A DNA stretch of 13,164 bases from Streptomyces katrae (lineage in GTDB: Bacteria > Actinomycetota > Actinomycetes > Streptomycetales > Streptomycetaceae). The DNA lies in assembly GCF_000966975.1 (NCBI RefSeq), contig NZ_JZWV01000107.1, positions 8-13,171 on the forward strand, in the 5' to 3' direction. Each line of letters begins with the position of its first letter. Position 1 is the stretch's first letter. This document shows, in pieces, positions 1 through 7,370 of the stretch. The notes under the pieces are model-generated. The model was not told where the DNA came from. It searched no databases and saw nothing but the letters and a program-made list of their open reading frames with translations. The position numbers were made by a program, and so were the translations under genes.

Positions 1-27
1 GCCATCAGAGATGTGTATAAGAGACAG
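1..27. other. Sequencing adapter remnant (synthetic Tn5 mosaic end) at contig edge
   Basis: Positions 9-27 read AGATGTGTATAAGAGACAG, a perfect match to the 19-bp engineered Tn5 mosaic end used in tagmentation (Nextera-type) libraries. Natural IS50 outer and inner ends differ from this hybrid, so its presence indicates library DNA and not a resident transposon. Bases 1-8 are of uncertain origin and should not be trusted as genomic. Reading through the adapter gives the typical artefact peptides SYTHL (minus strand) and MCIRDS (plus strand). Genomic sequence begins at about 28. Confidence 0.96.
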
Positions 28-226
28 CCGCCATGGCGACGGCCGTCTGGAGCGCGCTGAGCTTGAGGGAGTCCAGCTCCACGGTCCCGGCGACATAGGT
101 GCGGCCGGTCTCGTCGCGGACCGCCGCCCCCTCGGGGACCCCGTTGCGGGCCCGGGCGCTGCGCGCCAGGGTGATGATCTTGCTGTCCTCGGGGTCGATC
201 CCCGCGCCCACGCTGCTCTCGGTCAT
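28..226 (-). CDS. Cytidine-deaminase-like protein, 3' part missing (contig end)
   Basis: Only the first 66 or so codons are present; the rest is lost at the adapter junction, and the trailing VSYTHL residues of the open frame come from the adapter. The preferred start is the ATG at 226 (MTESS...), with another in-frame ATG at 238; neither has a strong ribosome binding site. The segment TYVAGTVELDSLKLSALQ resembles the cytidine deaminase core G-x-N-V-E-N-x-S-x-x-L-x-x-C-A-E, in which Cys binds zinc and Glu is catalytic. Here the C-A-E position appears to read S-A-L, so the protein may not be an active deaminase. Family assignment rests on this resemblance and on remembered Streptomyces neighbours, where such a gene follows the phoH-ybeY block. 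The second zinc motif (PCxxC) lies beyond the cut and cannot be checked. Confidence 0.72.
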
Positions 227-350
227 AGGCGAAAGCATAGGGAGCGCCCCGGCGGTGCCGTGCAACGACCCCGCCGGGGCCGTTCCCCCGTCACGCCTCC
301 CCCCGGGGCGTAGGACAAACCTAAACAGCGAACCACCCGGGCCCTGCGAT

Positions 351-393
351 CCGAAGGTCCCGAACCCGTATGACCTTGGACCCTAACCTTCGG
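351..393. terminator. Possible terminator hairpin after the YjbR-family gene
   Basis: CCGAAGGT (351-358) and ACCTTCGG (386-393) form a perfect 8-bp inverted repeat around a 27-nt loop, which itself contains GGACC able to pair with GGTCC at 356-360. It starts 19 nt past the YjbR stop in the direction of transcription. There is no T-tract, and the long loop makes it weak. The role is inferred from position only. Confidence 0.3.
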
Positions 394-411
394 CCTGGGA
401 ACGAGTGGGGC

Positions 412-765
412 TCAGGGCCGGTCCAGCCGGAGCCGCTCCGCCCTCGGCAGGCCGGCCACGACCAGGTCGTAGGAGTCCTCCACCAGCTCCCGCACCAGCG
501 CGTCCGGCAGTTCGCCCACGGTCACGGTGTTCCAGTGCCGCTTGTTCATGTGCCAGCCCGGCACGATCGCGGGGTGCTGCTCCCGCAGCCGTACCGCCGC
601 CTCCGGTTCGCACTTGAGGTTGACCTTCAGCGGCTCGCCGTCGAGCGCCGACAGGGCGAACATCTTGCCCAGCACCTTGAACACCGAGGTCTCGGGGGTG
701 AAGGGGAACTCCTCCACCGCCGCGTTGAAGCTCAGACAGAACGCGCGCAGCTCCGCCGGGGTCAT
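412..765 (-). CDS. MmcQ/YjbR family protein (DNA-binding-like fold, function unknown)
   Basis: A 117-residue protein with the layout of the MmcQ/YjbR family: an N-terminal [26 protein letters not shown] helix, a middle stretch KVLGKMFALSA...LKVNLKCEPEAAVRLREQHPAIVPGWHMNKRHWNTV, and a short C-terminal helix VRELVEDSYDLVVAGL. Family members have a double-wing, CyaY-like fold, but the biochemical role is not established and the DNA-binding name is only structural. The ATG at 765 shares its bases with the TGA stop of the upstream CBS-domain gene (4-nt ATGA overlap), and GGAGGAG lies just upstream, so translation is probably coupled to that gene. It is the last gene of the phoH block before a 185-bp gap. 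Confidence 0.88.
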   Translation of the reverse strand: MTPAELRAFCLSFNAAVEEFPFTPETSVFKVLGKMFALSALDGEPLKVNLKCEPEAAVRLREQHPAIVPGWHMNKRHWNTVTVGELPDALVRELVEDSYDLVVAGLPRAERLRLDRP

Positions 766-2069
766 TCCCCCTCCTCCCCTTCGCCGGCCTCGGGAACCAC
801 CGGCTCCACGAGCACCGTGACGATCTTGTTCCGGCGGCCCGCCGGGGATTCGGCCGTCAGCCGCAGCGGACGCCCGTCCGGCAGGTCCACCACCGCCGAG
901 GCCCCGGCGATCGGCACCCGTCCCAGGGCCTTCGCCAGCAGTCCGCCGACGGTCTCCACGTCCTCGTCGTCGAAGGCCAGGGCTCCGAACAGCTCGCCGA
1001 GGTCGGTGATGTCCAGGCGCGCCGTGACCCGGTAGCGGTCGTCGCCGAGTTCCTCGACGGGCGGGATCTCCCGGTCGTACTCGTCGGTGATCTCGCCGAC
1101 GATCTCCTCCAGGATGTCCTCGATGGTGACGATGCCGGCCGTGCCGCCGTACTCGTCGATGACGACGGCCACGTGGTTGCGCACCGACTGCATCTCGCGC
1201 AGCAGGTCCCCGGCGTTCTTGGTGTCGGGCACGAAGACCGCCGGCCGCATCACCGTCGAGACCAGGTCGGTCTCGGCCTCCCGGTTGATGTGCGTACGGC
1301 GGACGAGGTCCTTGAGGTAGACCATGCCGACGATGTCGTCCTCGTTCTCCCCGGTGACCGGGATCCGCGAGAAGCCGGAGCGCAGGGCGAGGGTGGTCGC
1401 CTGGCGGATCGTCTTGTAGCGCTCGATGCACACCAGGTCGGTACGCGGCACCATCACCTCGCGCACGAGGGTGTCGCCGAGCTCGAAGACCGAGTGCACC
1501 ATCCGGCGCTCCTCGTCCTGGATCAGCGATTCCTTCTCCGCGAGGTCCACCATCGCGCGCAGCTCGGCCTCGGAGGCGAAGGGCCCCTTGCGGAAGCCCT
1601 TGCCCGGGGTGAGGGCGTTGCCGATGAGGATCAGCAGTTGCGGGATCGGCCCCATGATCCGGGCCAGCGGGACGAGGACGTACGCGGCGGCCGTCGCGGT
1701 GTTCAGCGGGTGCTGGCGGCCGATCGTACGGGGGGACACGCCCACCGCCACGAAGGAGACCAGCACCATCACCGCGATGGCCACCAGCAGCGCCGTCCAG
1801 TTCTCCCCGAACGCGTCGAGGCAGACGTACGTGACGAGCACGCCCGCCGCCATCTCGCAGGTGACGCGCACCAGCAGGGCCACGTTGACGTAGCGGGTGG
1901 GGTCGCCGGCGACCTGGGCCAGCTTGGCGCTGCCGCGCCGGCCCTCCCGTACGGCCTGTTCGGCGCGAAAGCTGGAGACACGGGCGATCCCGGACTCGGC
2001 GCACGCCGCGAACCAGGCCACCACCGTCAGCAGGACCGCCCCGGTGATCAGCTGGTAGGCGCCGGTCAC
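762..2069 (-). CDS. DUF21 (CNNM)/CBS-domain membrane protein, CorC/HlyC (YbeX) family
   Basis: A 435-residue integral membrane protein. About four hydrophobic segments fall near residues 4-22, 62-82, 91-110 and 126-150 (the CNNM/DUF21 transmembrane domain). Two CBS motifs follow at about 206-262 ([11 protein letters not shown]...[24 protein letters not shown]) and 270-330 ([20 protein letters not shown]), then a CorC/HlyC-type C-terminal domain at about 346-423. The tail is acidic (EAGEGEEGE). Such proteins are implicated in Mg2+/Co2+ homeostasis; the old 'hemolysin' name is misleading. CBS pairs usually bind adenine nucleotides. The GTG start at 2069 overlaps the ybeY stop by 4 nt (GTGA), and the stop overlaps the next start, so the gene sits inside a coupled operon. 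Gene order phoH-ybeY-ybeX-like is conserved in many bacteria. The transported ion cannot be read from sequence. Confidence 0.93.
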   Translation of the reverse strand: MTGAYQLITGAVLLTVVAWFAACAESGIARVSSFRAEQAVREGRRGSAKLAQVAGDPTRYVNVALLVRVTCEMAAGVLVTYVCLDAFGENWTALLVAIAVMVLVSFVAVGVSPRTIGRQHPLNTATAAAYVLVPLARIMGPIPQLLILIGNALTPGKGFRKGPFASEAELRAMVDLAEKESLIQDEERRMVHSVFELGDTLVREVMVPRTDLVCIERYKTIRQATTLALRSGFSRIPVTGENEDDIVGMVYLKDLVRRTHINREAETDLVSTVMRPAVFVPDTKNAGDLLREMQSVRNHVAVVIDEYGGTAGIVTIEDILEEIVGEITDEYDREIPPVEELGDDRYRVTARLDITDLGELFGALAFDDEDVETVGGLLAKALGRVPIAGASAVVDLPDGRPLRLTAESPAGRRNKIVTVLVEPVVPEAGEGEEGE

Positions 2070-2563
2070 GAGACGGTCGGGGCCGGGGAGGGACCCGTCA
2101 GCCCGCGCTCACCGCGCCAGCCGTCGACGATGGCCGCCTGGAGGCCGAACATCTCGGCCTTCTCGTCCGGCTCCTCGTGGTCGTACCCGAGCAGGTGCAG
2201 CACCCCGTGGACGGTCAGGAGCTGGAGCTCCTCGTCCATGGAGTGCTGCGTGGGGGCCTCCTGGCCCTGCTTCTTCGCCACCTCGGGGCACAGGACGATG
2301 TCGCCGAGGAGCCCCTGCGGGGGCTCCTCGTCGTCCTTCGACGGCGGACGCAGCTCGTCCATCGGGAAGGACATGACGTCGGTGGGTCCGGGCAGATCCA
2401 TCCACTGGATGTGCAGCTGCTCCATCGCGTCCTCGTCGACGACGATGACGGAGAGCTCGGAGAGCGGGTGGATCCGCATCCGGGTGAGCGCGTAGCGGGC
2501 AATGTCGAGGATCGCCTGCTCGTCGACTTCGGTTCCGGACTCGTTGTTGACGTCGATCGACAT
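2066..2563 (-). CDS. ybeY: Endoribonuclease YbeY (rRNA maturation factor)
   Basis: A 165-residue protein carrying the UPF0054 signature [11 protein letters not shown]: His119, His123 and His129 should bind the catalytic zinc. The other conserved segments [10 protein letters not shown] (61-70) and GDIVLCPE (88-95) are also present. YbeY is a single-strand-specific metallo-RNase needed for 16S rRNA 3'-end maturation and 70S ribosome quality control. The chosen ATG at 2563 lies 13 nt after the phoH stop; the ribosome binding site there is poor, suggesting coupling with phoH. The 3' end overlaps the CBS-domain gene by 4 nt. The insert rich in Asp, Glu and Pro (about 72-83) and the extra C-terminal tail are typical of actinobacterial versions. 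Identification is firm. Confidence 0.96.
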   Translation of the reverse strand: MSIDVNNESGTEVDEQAILDIARYALTRMRIHPLSELSVIVVDEDAMEQLHIQWMDLPGPTDVMSFPMDELRPPSKDDEEPPQGLLGDIVLCPEVAKKQGQEAPTQHSMDEELQLLTVHGVLHLLGYDHEEPDEKAEMFGLQAAIVDGWRGERGLTGPSPAPTVS

Positions 2564-2576
2564 GGTGCGCTGGGTT

Positions 2577-3641
2577 CTACTTCCGCTGGTTGCCGTTCCG
2601 GGCCGGACCGGTCTCCCGGGCCGCCTGGCTGTCGTCGTACTTCTCGTACGCGTCGACGATACGGCCGATCAGCTTGTGCCGGACGACATCCTCGGAGGTG
2701 AGCCGCGAGAAGTGGATGTCGGGCACCCCTTCGAGGATCTCCTGGACCTGGCGCAGACCGCTCCTGGTGCCGTTCGGCAGGTCGACCTGGGTGATGTCAC
2801 CGGTGATGACGATCTTCGTGTCGAAGCCGAGGCGGGTCAGGAACATCTTCATCTGTTCCGGGCTGGTGTTCTGCGCCTCGTCGAGGACGACGAAGGCGTC
2901 GTTCAGGGTACGGCCGCGCATGTACGCCAGCGGCGCCACCTCGATGGTCCCGGCGGCCATCAGACGGGGGATGGAGTCCGGGTCCATCATGTCGTGCAGG
3001 GCGTCGTAGAGCGGGCGCAGGTAGGGGTCGATCTTGTCGAAGAGCGTGCCCGGCAGGAAGCCGAGCCGCTCCCCCGCCTCGACGGCGGGCCGGGTCAGGA
3101 TGATGCGGCTGACCTGCTTGGACTGCAGGGCCTGCACCGCCTTGGCCATGGCCAGGTAGGTCTTGCCGGTACCGGCGGGGCCGATGCCGAAGACGATCGT
3201 GTTCTTGTCGATCGCGTCGACGTACCGCTTCTGGTTGAGGGTCTTGGGGCGGATGGTGCGGCCGCGGCTGGAGAGGATGTTCTGGGTGAGCACCTCGGCC
3301 GGCGTCTCCAGCAGCGGGCGCCCCTCCGCGTCGCGGCCGTTCGCCTTGAGCATGGCGATCGAGCGTTCCACTGCGTCCTCCGTCATCGGCTGCCCGGTGC
3401 GGAGCACCAGCATCATCTCGTCGAACAGGCGCTGGATGAGGGCGACTTCCGCCGCTTCCCCGACCGCGCTGACCTGGTTGCCCCGAACGTGGATGTCGGC
3501 CCTCGGGAAGGCCTTCTCGATCACGCGCAGCAGCGCGTCGCCCGAGCCGAGGACGGTCACCATGGGGTGCGTCGCCGGGACGGTGAAATGGGCTCGCGCC
3601 TGAGCCGGTACGGGGCTGTGGGCTGTCGGTGTCTGAGTCAT
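2577..3641 (-). CDS. phoH: PhoH-family ATPase/nucleotide-binding protein (YbeZ-like)
   Basis: A 354-residue protein with a Walker A GPAGTGKT at 154-161, a Walker B VVLDEAQN at 251-258 and a downstream [11 protein letters not shown] segment (279-289), all diagnostic of PhoH. The N-terminal 130 residues form the usual PhoH-associated region. PhoH/YbeZ proteins are predicted RNA-linked ATPases or helicases that work with YbeY; the exact reaction is unsettled. Start choice: ATG at 3641 (MTQTPT...) matches remembered Streptomyces homologues but has no clear ribosome binding site. An in-frame ATG at 3665 (MRRPQC...) has GGGAGGT directly against it, too close for normal use. The gene leads the coupled block phoH-ybeY-CBS-YjbR. 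A promoter should lie in the 130 bp before the kinase stop, but I cannot place it. Confidence 0.95.
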   Translation of the reverse strand: MTQTPTAHSPVPAQARAHFTVPATHPMVTVLGSGDALLRVIEKAFPRADIHVRGNQVSAVGEAAEVALIQRLFDEMMLVLRTGQPMTEDAVERSIAMLKANGRDAEGRPLLETPAEVLTQNILSSRGRTIRPKTLNQKRYVDAIDKNTIVFGIGPAGTGKTYLAMAKAVQALQSKQVSRIILTRPAVEAGERLGFLPGTLFDKIDPYLRPLYDALHDMMDPDSIPRLMAAGTIEVAPLAYMRGRTLNDAFVVLDEAQNTSPEQMKMFLTRLGFDTKIVITGDITQVDLPNGTRSGLRQVQEILEGVPDIHFSRLTSEDVVRHKLIGRIVDAYEKYDDSQAARETGPARNGNQRK

Positions 3642-3771
3642 GGGCCGGCACTGTGGCCTGCGCATACCTCCCGCTGAGGGGCCGCACCGGTCGACGGCCT
3701 CCGGAGTACCAAGGGTACGTCCACCCCGGACCGTTCCCGAGGGGTTTTCCGGCCCGGCCCCGGCCCCCCGC

Positions 3772-4879
3772 CTAGACGGGGCTGCGGAAGCCGATGGTGG
3801 GGACGGCCCGGCGGCGGTAGCAGGGGACGGCGCCGGGCGGGACGAGGGCGTCGAGGAAGGCGTAGCGGCCCCGCAGCTCCTCGGGGGCGGTGCGCCACCA
3901 GTGCGCCACCTCGGACCAGCCCGGGGCGGAGAGGGAGCCGCCGAACTCCTGCACCGAGAGGGCGGCGGTCAGGCCGGCGAAGGCCAGCCGGTCGGCCAGC
4001 GGCCACCCCGCGAGGCTGCCGGTGACGAACCCGGCCACGTAGACGTCCCCGGCGCCGGTCGGGTCCAGGGCCTCGACGGCGATGGCGGGGACCTCCGCCG
4101 TCTCCCCGGTCCGGGAGTCCACGGCGTAGGAGCCCTCCGATCCCATCGTCACCACCGCGACCGGCACCTTCTCGGCCAGGGCCCGGGCCGCGGCGCGGGG
4201 ACAGTCGGTGCGGGTGTACCGCATGGCCTCGCCCGCGTTGGGCAGGAAGGCCTCGCAGTGCTCCAGGTCGACCAGGGCGCCGAGGTCCCAGCGGCCGGTG
4301 TCGTCCCAGCCGACGTCGGCGAAGATCCGCGAGCCGCGGTGGGTCGCCGATCCAGTCCTCGCGGCGGCCGGCGGCCAGCGAGGCGACGGCGGCACGGGTC
4401 CGCGGCGGACACCAGGGGAACGGGCCGGGGCCGGCCGGGGGCGGGGCCTCGTGGCCGTGGGAGACCATCGTGCGCTCACCCTCGTAGGCCATGGAGACGG
4501 TGACGGGGCTGTGCCAGCCGGGGATGGTGCGGGACATGGACAGGTCGATGCCCTCGCCCTGCTCCAGGGCGTCCCAGCAGTACTCGCCGTAGTGGTCGTC
4601 GCCGAAGGCGGCGGCGAGGGAGGTGCGCAGGCCCAGGCGGGCCAGGGCGGTGGCCATGTTGGCGACGCCGCCGGGGCTGGAACCCATGCCGCGCGCCCAG
4701 GACTCCGTGCCGCGGACCGGGGCGGAGTCGAGGCCGGTGAAGATGATGTCGAGGAACACCGTGCCGGTCAGGAAGACGTCGCAGCCCGGCTCCCGGGGGT
4801 CGCGCAACGGCCCCAGCGGGTCGAGTGTGTCGAGTGCTCCTGCTGCGGGGCGGCTGGTGCGGCTGTCCCGACTGGTCAC
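3772..4879 (-). pseudogene. PfkB-family carbohydrate kinase, frameshifted
   Basis: Two adjacent reading frames together make one ribokinase/PfkB-type kinase. The N-terminal frame, from the GTG at 4879 (GGGGG about 11 nt upstream), holds CDVFLTGTVFLDIIFTGL and the PfkB signature GGVANMATALARLG (70-83). The C-terminal frame holds SRIFADVGWDDTGRWDL, FLPNAGEAMRY, the catalytic signature DPTGAGDVYVAGFV, and a stop at 3772. The frame changes between about 4333 and 4351, just after EDWI. The span is 1108 nt, one base more than a multiple of three, so an extra base (or two missing bases) explains the break. In the first frame translation would run on to 3638 as a 413-residue hybrid without the catalytic Asp. 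Sequence on both sides looks intact and uses normal high-GC codons, so either a recent mutation or an assembly error is possible. The sugar substrate is unknown. Confidence 0.85.
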
Positions 4880-5035
4880 GGTGTAACCCCCGTTGATGTG
4901 TCGTTTCTGCGTGCGGGCGAAGGGCTGCCAGATCTGCCCGGGCGCCCCTGGACCAAACCCAGTGTGACGCACCTCACCTGAGCCCGGCTCTCCTGCCGCC
5001 CTCGCCCCGCTGGTCCCGCACGCCGCCGGACGCCG

Positions 5036-5938
5036 CTAGCGCTTCGGCAGGGGGATCCGGCCCAGGTCGGCCGCGACCGTCAGCTCCCCCTCGAACCCGG
5101 CCCCGCGGGCCTCACGTTCGAACTCGGCGGGATCGGAGTACCGCTGCGAGAAGTGCGTCAGCACCAGGTGCCGGACCCCGGCGTCCCGCGCCACCCACGC
5201 CGCCTGCCCGGCGGTGAGGTGGCCGTGGTCCTCGGCCAGCGCCCTGTCCGCGTCCAGGAACGTGGACTCGATGACCAGCATGTCGCACCCCTCCGCCAGC
5301 TCGGAGACCCCCGGACACAGCCGGGTGTCCATGACGAAGGCGAACCGCTGCCCGGCCCGGTGCTCGCTGACGTCCTCCAGGGCGACCTCCCCCAGCCGCC
5401 CCTCGCGCTGGATCCGCCCGACGTCCGGACCCTTGATCCCGTACCGCGCGAGCAGCTCCGGCCGCATCCGGCGCCCGTCCGGCTCGGTCAGCCGGTAGCC
5501 GAAGGACTCCACGGGGTGCGAGAGGCGCCGCGCCTCCAGGACGTACGAGGGGCCCCGCGCGAGCACCCCGTCCCGCGCCACCGGCTCCTCCCGCAGCCGC
5601 ACCGTCTCCCGGTAGGCGGTCGCGTAGCGCAGCCGGTCGAAGAACTTCTGCCCCGAGGCCGGGTAGTGCGCGGCCACGGGGTGCGGGACCTGGTCGAGGT
5701 TGATCCGCTGGATCACCCCGGCCAGACCGAGGCTGTGGTCACCGTGGAAGTGGGTGACACAGATCCGGTTGATGTCGTGGGCGGCGACCCCGGCCCGCAG
5801 CATCTGCCGCTGCGTGCCCTCGCCCGGGTCGAAGAGGATGCCCTCGCCGTCCCAGCGCAGCAGGTAGCCGTTGTGGTTGCGGTGCCGGGTGGGTACCTGG
5901 CTGGCGGTGCCGAGGACCACGAACTCGCGTACGGACAC
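5036..5938 (-). CDS. rnz: Ribonuclease Z (tRNA 3'-processing endonuclease)
   Basis: A 300-residue metallo-beta-lactamase-fold protein of normal length for short-form RNase Z. Visible landmarks are [21 protein letters not shown] (the family's N-terminal PTxxRN region), the zinc motif [13 protein letters not shown] (His63, His65, Asp67, His68), His141 in [14 protein letters not shown], Asp204 in VMDTR, and the C-terminal [10 protein letters not shown] motif (His262), which is characteristic of RNase Z and not of generic hydrolases. It cleaves 3' trailers from tRNA precursors. The start is a GTG at 5938, six nt after the stop of the upstream HIT gene, so the two are probably cotranscribed. No strong ribosome binding site is seen, consistent with coupling. 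Confidence 0.95.
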   Translation of the reverse strand: MSVREFVVLGTASQVPTRHRNHNGYLLRWDGEGILFDPGEGTQRQMLRAGVAAHDINRICVTHFHGDHSLGLAGVIQRINLDQVPHPVAAHYPASGQKFFDRLRYATAYRETVRLREEPVARDGVLARGPSYVLEARRLSHPVESFGYRLTEPDGRRMRPELLARYGIKGPDVGRIQREGRLGEVALEDVSEHRAGQRFAFVMDTRLCPGVSELAEGCDMLVIESTFLDADRALAEDHGHLTAGQAAWVARDAGVRHLVLTHFSQRYSDPAEFEREARGAGFEGELTVAADLGRIPLPKR

Positions 5939-5944
5939 GAACGG

Positions 5945-6304
5945 CTACCCGGGGGGCCACTGGAGGCCGCGGCCGCCCAGGACGTGCAGGTGGGCGTGGA
6001 AGACGGTCTGACCGGCGCCGGCACCGGTGTTGAACACGACCCGGTAGCCGTGGTCGGCGATCTTCTCCTCGGCGGCGATCTCCCCGGCCTCACGCAGTAT
6101 GTCGGCGATCACGGCCGGCTCGGCGGCGGCGAGGGAGGCCGCGTCGGGGTAGTGCACCTTCGGGATGACGAGCACGTGCGTCGGCGCCTGCGGGTTGATG
6201 TCCCGGAAGGCGATGGTGGTTTCGGTCTCCCGGACCACGGTCGCGGGGATCTTCCCCTCGACGATCTTGCAGAACAGGCAGTCCGCCTGCGGTTCCCCGG
6301 CCAT
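5945..6304 (-). CDS. HIT-domain (histidine triad) nucleotide hydrolase
   Basis: A 119-residue Hint/PKCI-type protein. The triad VFHAHLHVLGG places His103, His105 and His107 at the active site, and the N-terminal DCLFCKI gives the Cys9-x2-Cys12 pair found in many Hint proteins. Such enzymes hydrolyse nucleoside phosphoramidates and related AMP/GMP conjugates, releasing NMP; the physiological substrate is not evident here. The ATG at 6304 is chosen over an upstream in-frame ATG at 6340 because GGGAGGCG sits about 7 nt before it. Ribonuclease Z follows 6 nt after the stop. Upstream is a 319-bp gap, so this is probably the first gene of its transcript; a TAGCAT box at 6344-6339 is a candidate -10. 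Confidence 0.94.
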   Translation of the reverse strand: MAGEPQADCLFCKIVEGKIPATVVRETETTIAFRDINPQAPTHVLVIPKVHYPDAASLAAAEPAVIADILREAGEIAAEEKIADHGYRVVFNTGAGAGQTVFHAHLHVLGGRGLQWPPG

Positions 6305-6623
6305 GGCCGCGCCTCCCGTGAAGTGGATCGGTCGCCGCATGCTACCGGCCCGGCCGCCGGCACCGCCGCCGTTGCCTTGCGAGGGTCCAACCGGCCCCGA
6401 CCCCGCCGCCGCCGTCCGTCGAGCCGCCGCGCGGGGCTGGTCCCCTGCCCGCCCTTCACCCGTTCTTCCCCCCAGCTACCACTGGGGGGAGTTCGAGGCG
6501 CGGGCGCGGTAGCGCCGTGTTCGGAGCCGCGCCCGGCGATCGAGGGCGGGAACGGAGGAAGGGCAGGGCGGGGAGACGGGTCCGCGCAGCGGCGGGCCGA
6601 CCACCGGCCGGCCGGGTCAGGGG
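6305..6623. other. Intergenic gap between rsmE and the HIT gene
   Basis: This 319-bp stretch has no frame with recognisable protein features. It contains the perfect hairpin at 6467-6490, a small GGCGC-GGTA-GCGCC stem at 6503-6516, and the ribosome binding site and probable promoter of the HIT gene near 6305-6370. The remainder is plain GC-rich sequence. Confidence 0.6.
6467..6490. terminator. Perfect C6/G6 hairpin, probable terminator or dispersed palindrome
   Basis: TCCCCCCAG (6467-6475), loop CTACCA, and CTGGGGGGA (6482-6490) make a 9-bp perfect stem with a 6-nt loop. It lies about 135 nt beyond the rsmE stop and about 165 nt upstream of the HIT start. C-rich hairpins with a CAGCTACC-like centre recur in Streptomyces intergenic regions as I remember them. 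Termination is the likely role; no T-tract follows, which is usual in this group. Confidence 0.55.
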
Positions 6624-7370
6624 TTACGACCAGCGGCCCAGGCGGGCCAGCAGGACCGCCGTGGCCGCCGTCCCCGCCGTGGACGTGCGGAGCACGCTGC
6701 GCCCCAGCCGGTACGGGCGGGCGCCCGCCTCCGCGAAGGCGGCCAGTTCCTCCGGGGAGACCCCGCCCTCGGGGCCGACCACCAGGACCACCGAACCCGA
6801 CTCGGGCAGCGCGGCCGTCGCCAGCGGCTCCGAGGCCGCCTCACGGTCCTCGTGGAGCACCATCGCCAGATCGGCGCCGGCCAGCAGCGCGGCCACCTGC
6901 TTGGTGGAGAGCGCCTCGCCGACCTCCGGGAAGCGGACCCGGCGCGACTGCTTGCCCGACTCGCGGGCGGTGGCCCGCCACTTGGCCAGGGACTTGGCCC
7001 CGCGCTCGCCCCGCCACTGGGTGATGCACCGCGAGGCCTGCCACGGCACGATGGCGTCGACGCCGGTCTCCGTCATCGTCTCCACCGCGACCTCGCCCCG
7101 GTCGCCCTTCGGCAGCGCCTGCACCACCGTGATCCGCACGGCCGGCTCCGGCTCCTCCTGGATCCCGTGCAGGTCCATGACCACCAGGCGGTCCTTGCCC
7201 TCGGCCGCCTTGACCACGCCCTCCGCCCAGCGGCCCCGCCCGTCGGTGAGGACCACGTCCTCGCCCGGGGCCAGCCGCTTCACGGACACGGCGTGCCGCC
7301 CCTCGGGGCCCTCCAGCACGAACTCCGGCCCCGCGGGGACCTCTTCGACCACGAACACGGGGGCTGTCAT
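6624..7370 (-). CDS. rsmE: 16S rRNA (uracil(1498)-N(3))-methyltransferase
   Basis: A 248-residue SPOUT-class methyltransferase. The N-terminal PUA-like part (MTAPVFVVEEVP...GRHAVSVKRLAPGEDVVLTDGRGRW) is followed by QALPKGDRGEVAVETMTETGVDAIVPWQASRC, a strongly conserved RsmE block. The knot motifs are VVLVVGPEGGVSPEELAAF (about 194-212) and YRLGRSVLRTSTAGTAA (220-236), which bind S-adenosylmethionine. The enzyme methylates N3 of U1498 in the decoding region of the 30S subunit. The ATG at 7370 overlaps the TGA of the upstream nitronate monooxygenase gene (ATGA), with GAGGAG about 6 nt before it, so expression is coupled to that gene. Length and motifs are normal. Confidence 0.96.
   Translation of the reverse strand: MTAPVFVVEEVPAGPEFVLEGPEGRHAVSVKRLAPGEDVVLTDGRGRWAEGVVKAAEGKDRLVVMDLHGIQEEPEPAVRITVVQALPKGDRGEVAVETMTETGVDAIVPWQASRCITQWRGERGAKSLAKWRATARESGKQSRRVRFPEVGEALSTKQVAALLAGADLAMVLHEDREAASEPLATAALPESGSVVLVVGPEGGVSPEELAAFAEAGARPYRLGRSVLRTSTAGTAATAVLLARLGRWS

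Noticed and set aside
9..27. A resident Tn5/IS50 insertion
   Set aside because: The sequence is the synthetic mosaic end, not a natural IS50 end, and no transposase sequence is adjacent.
264..284. Inverted repeat AACGACCCC / GGGGCCGTT before the deaminase-like gene
   Set aside because: It has a mismatch and a 3-nt loop in GC-rich sequence and could arise by chance; no functional context was found.
1173..2495. Plus-strand open frame of 440 codons opposite ybeY and the CBS gene
   Set aside because: No recognisable motif; the composition mirrors the opposite strand's codon bias.
4939..4960. DasR-like operator (CTGGACC...CCAG) upstream of the kinase
   Set aside because: Only part of the ACTGGTCTAGACCAGT pattern matches and the symmetry is poor, so it is not supported.
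4880..4972. Upstream ATG at 4972 for the kinase
   Set aside because: The added residues have no family resemblance; GTG 4879 has a G-rich ribosome binding site and gives a normal N terminus.
5153..7024. Very long plus-strand open frame (over 600 codons) across RNase Z and HIT
   Set aside because: It is antisense to genes with clear catalytic motifs and its translation is low-complexity Pro/Arg/Gly sequence typical of high-GC shadow frames.
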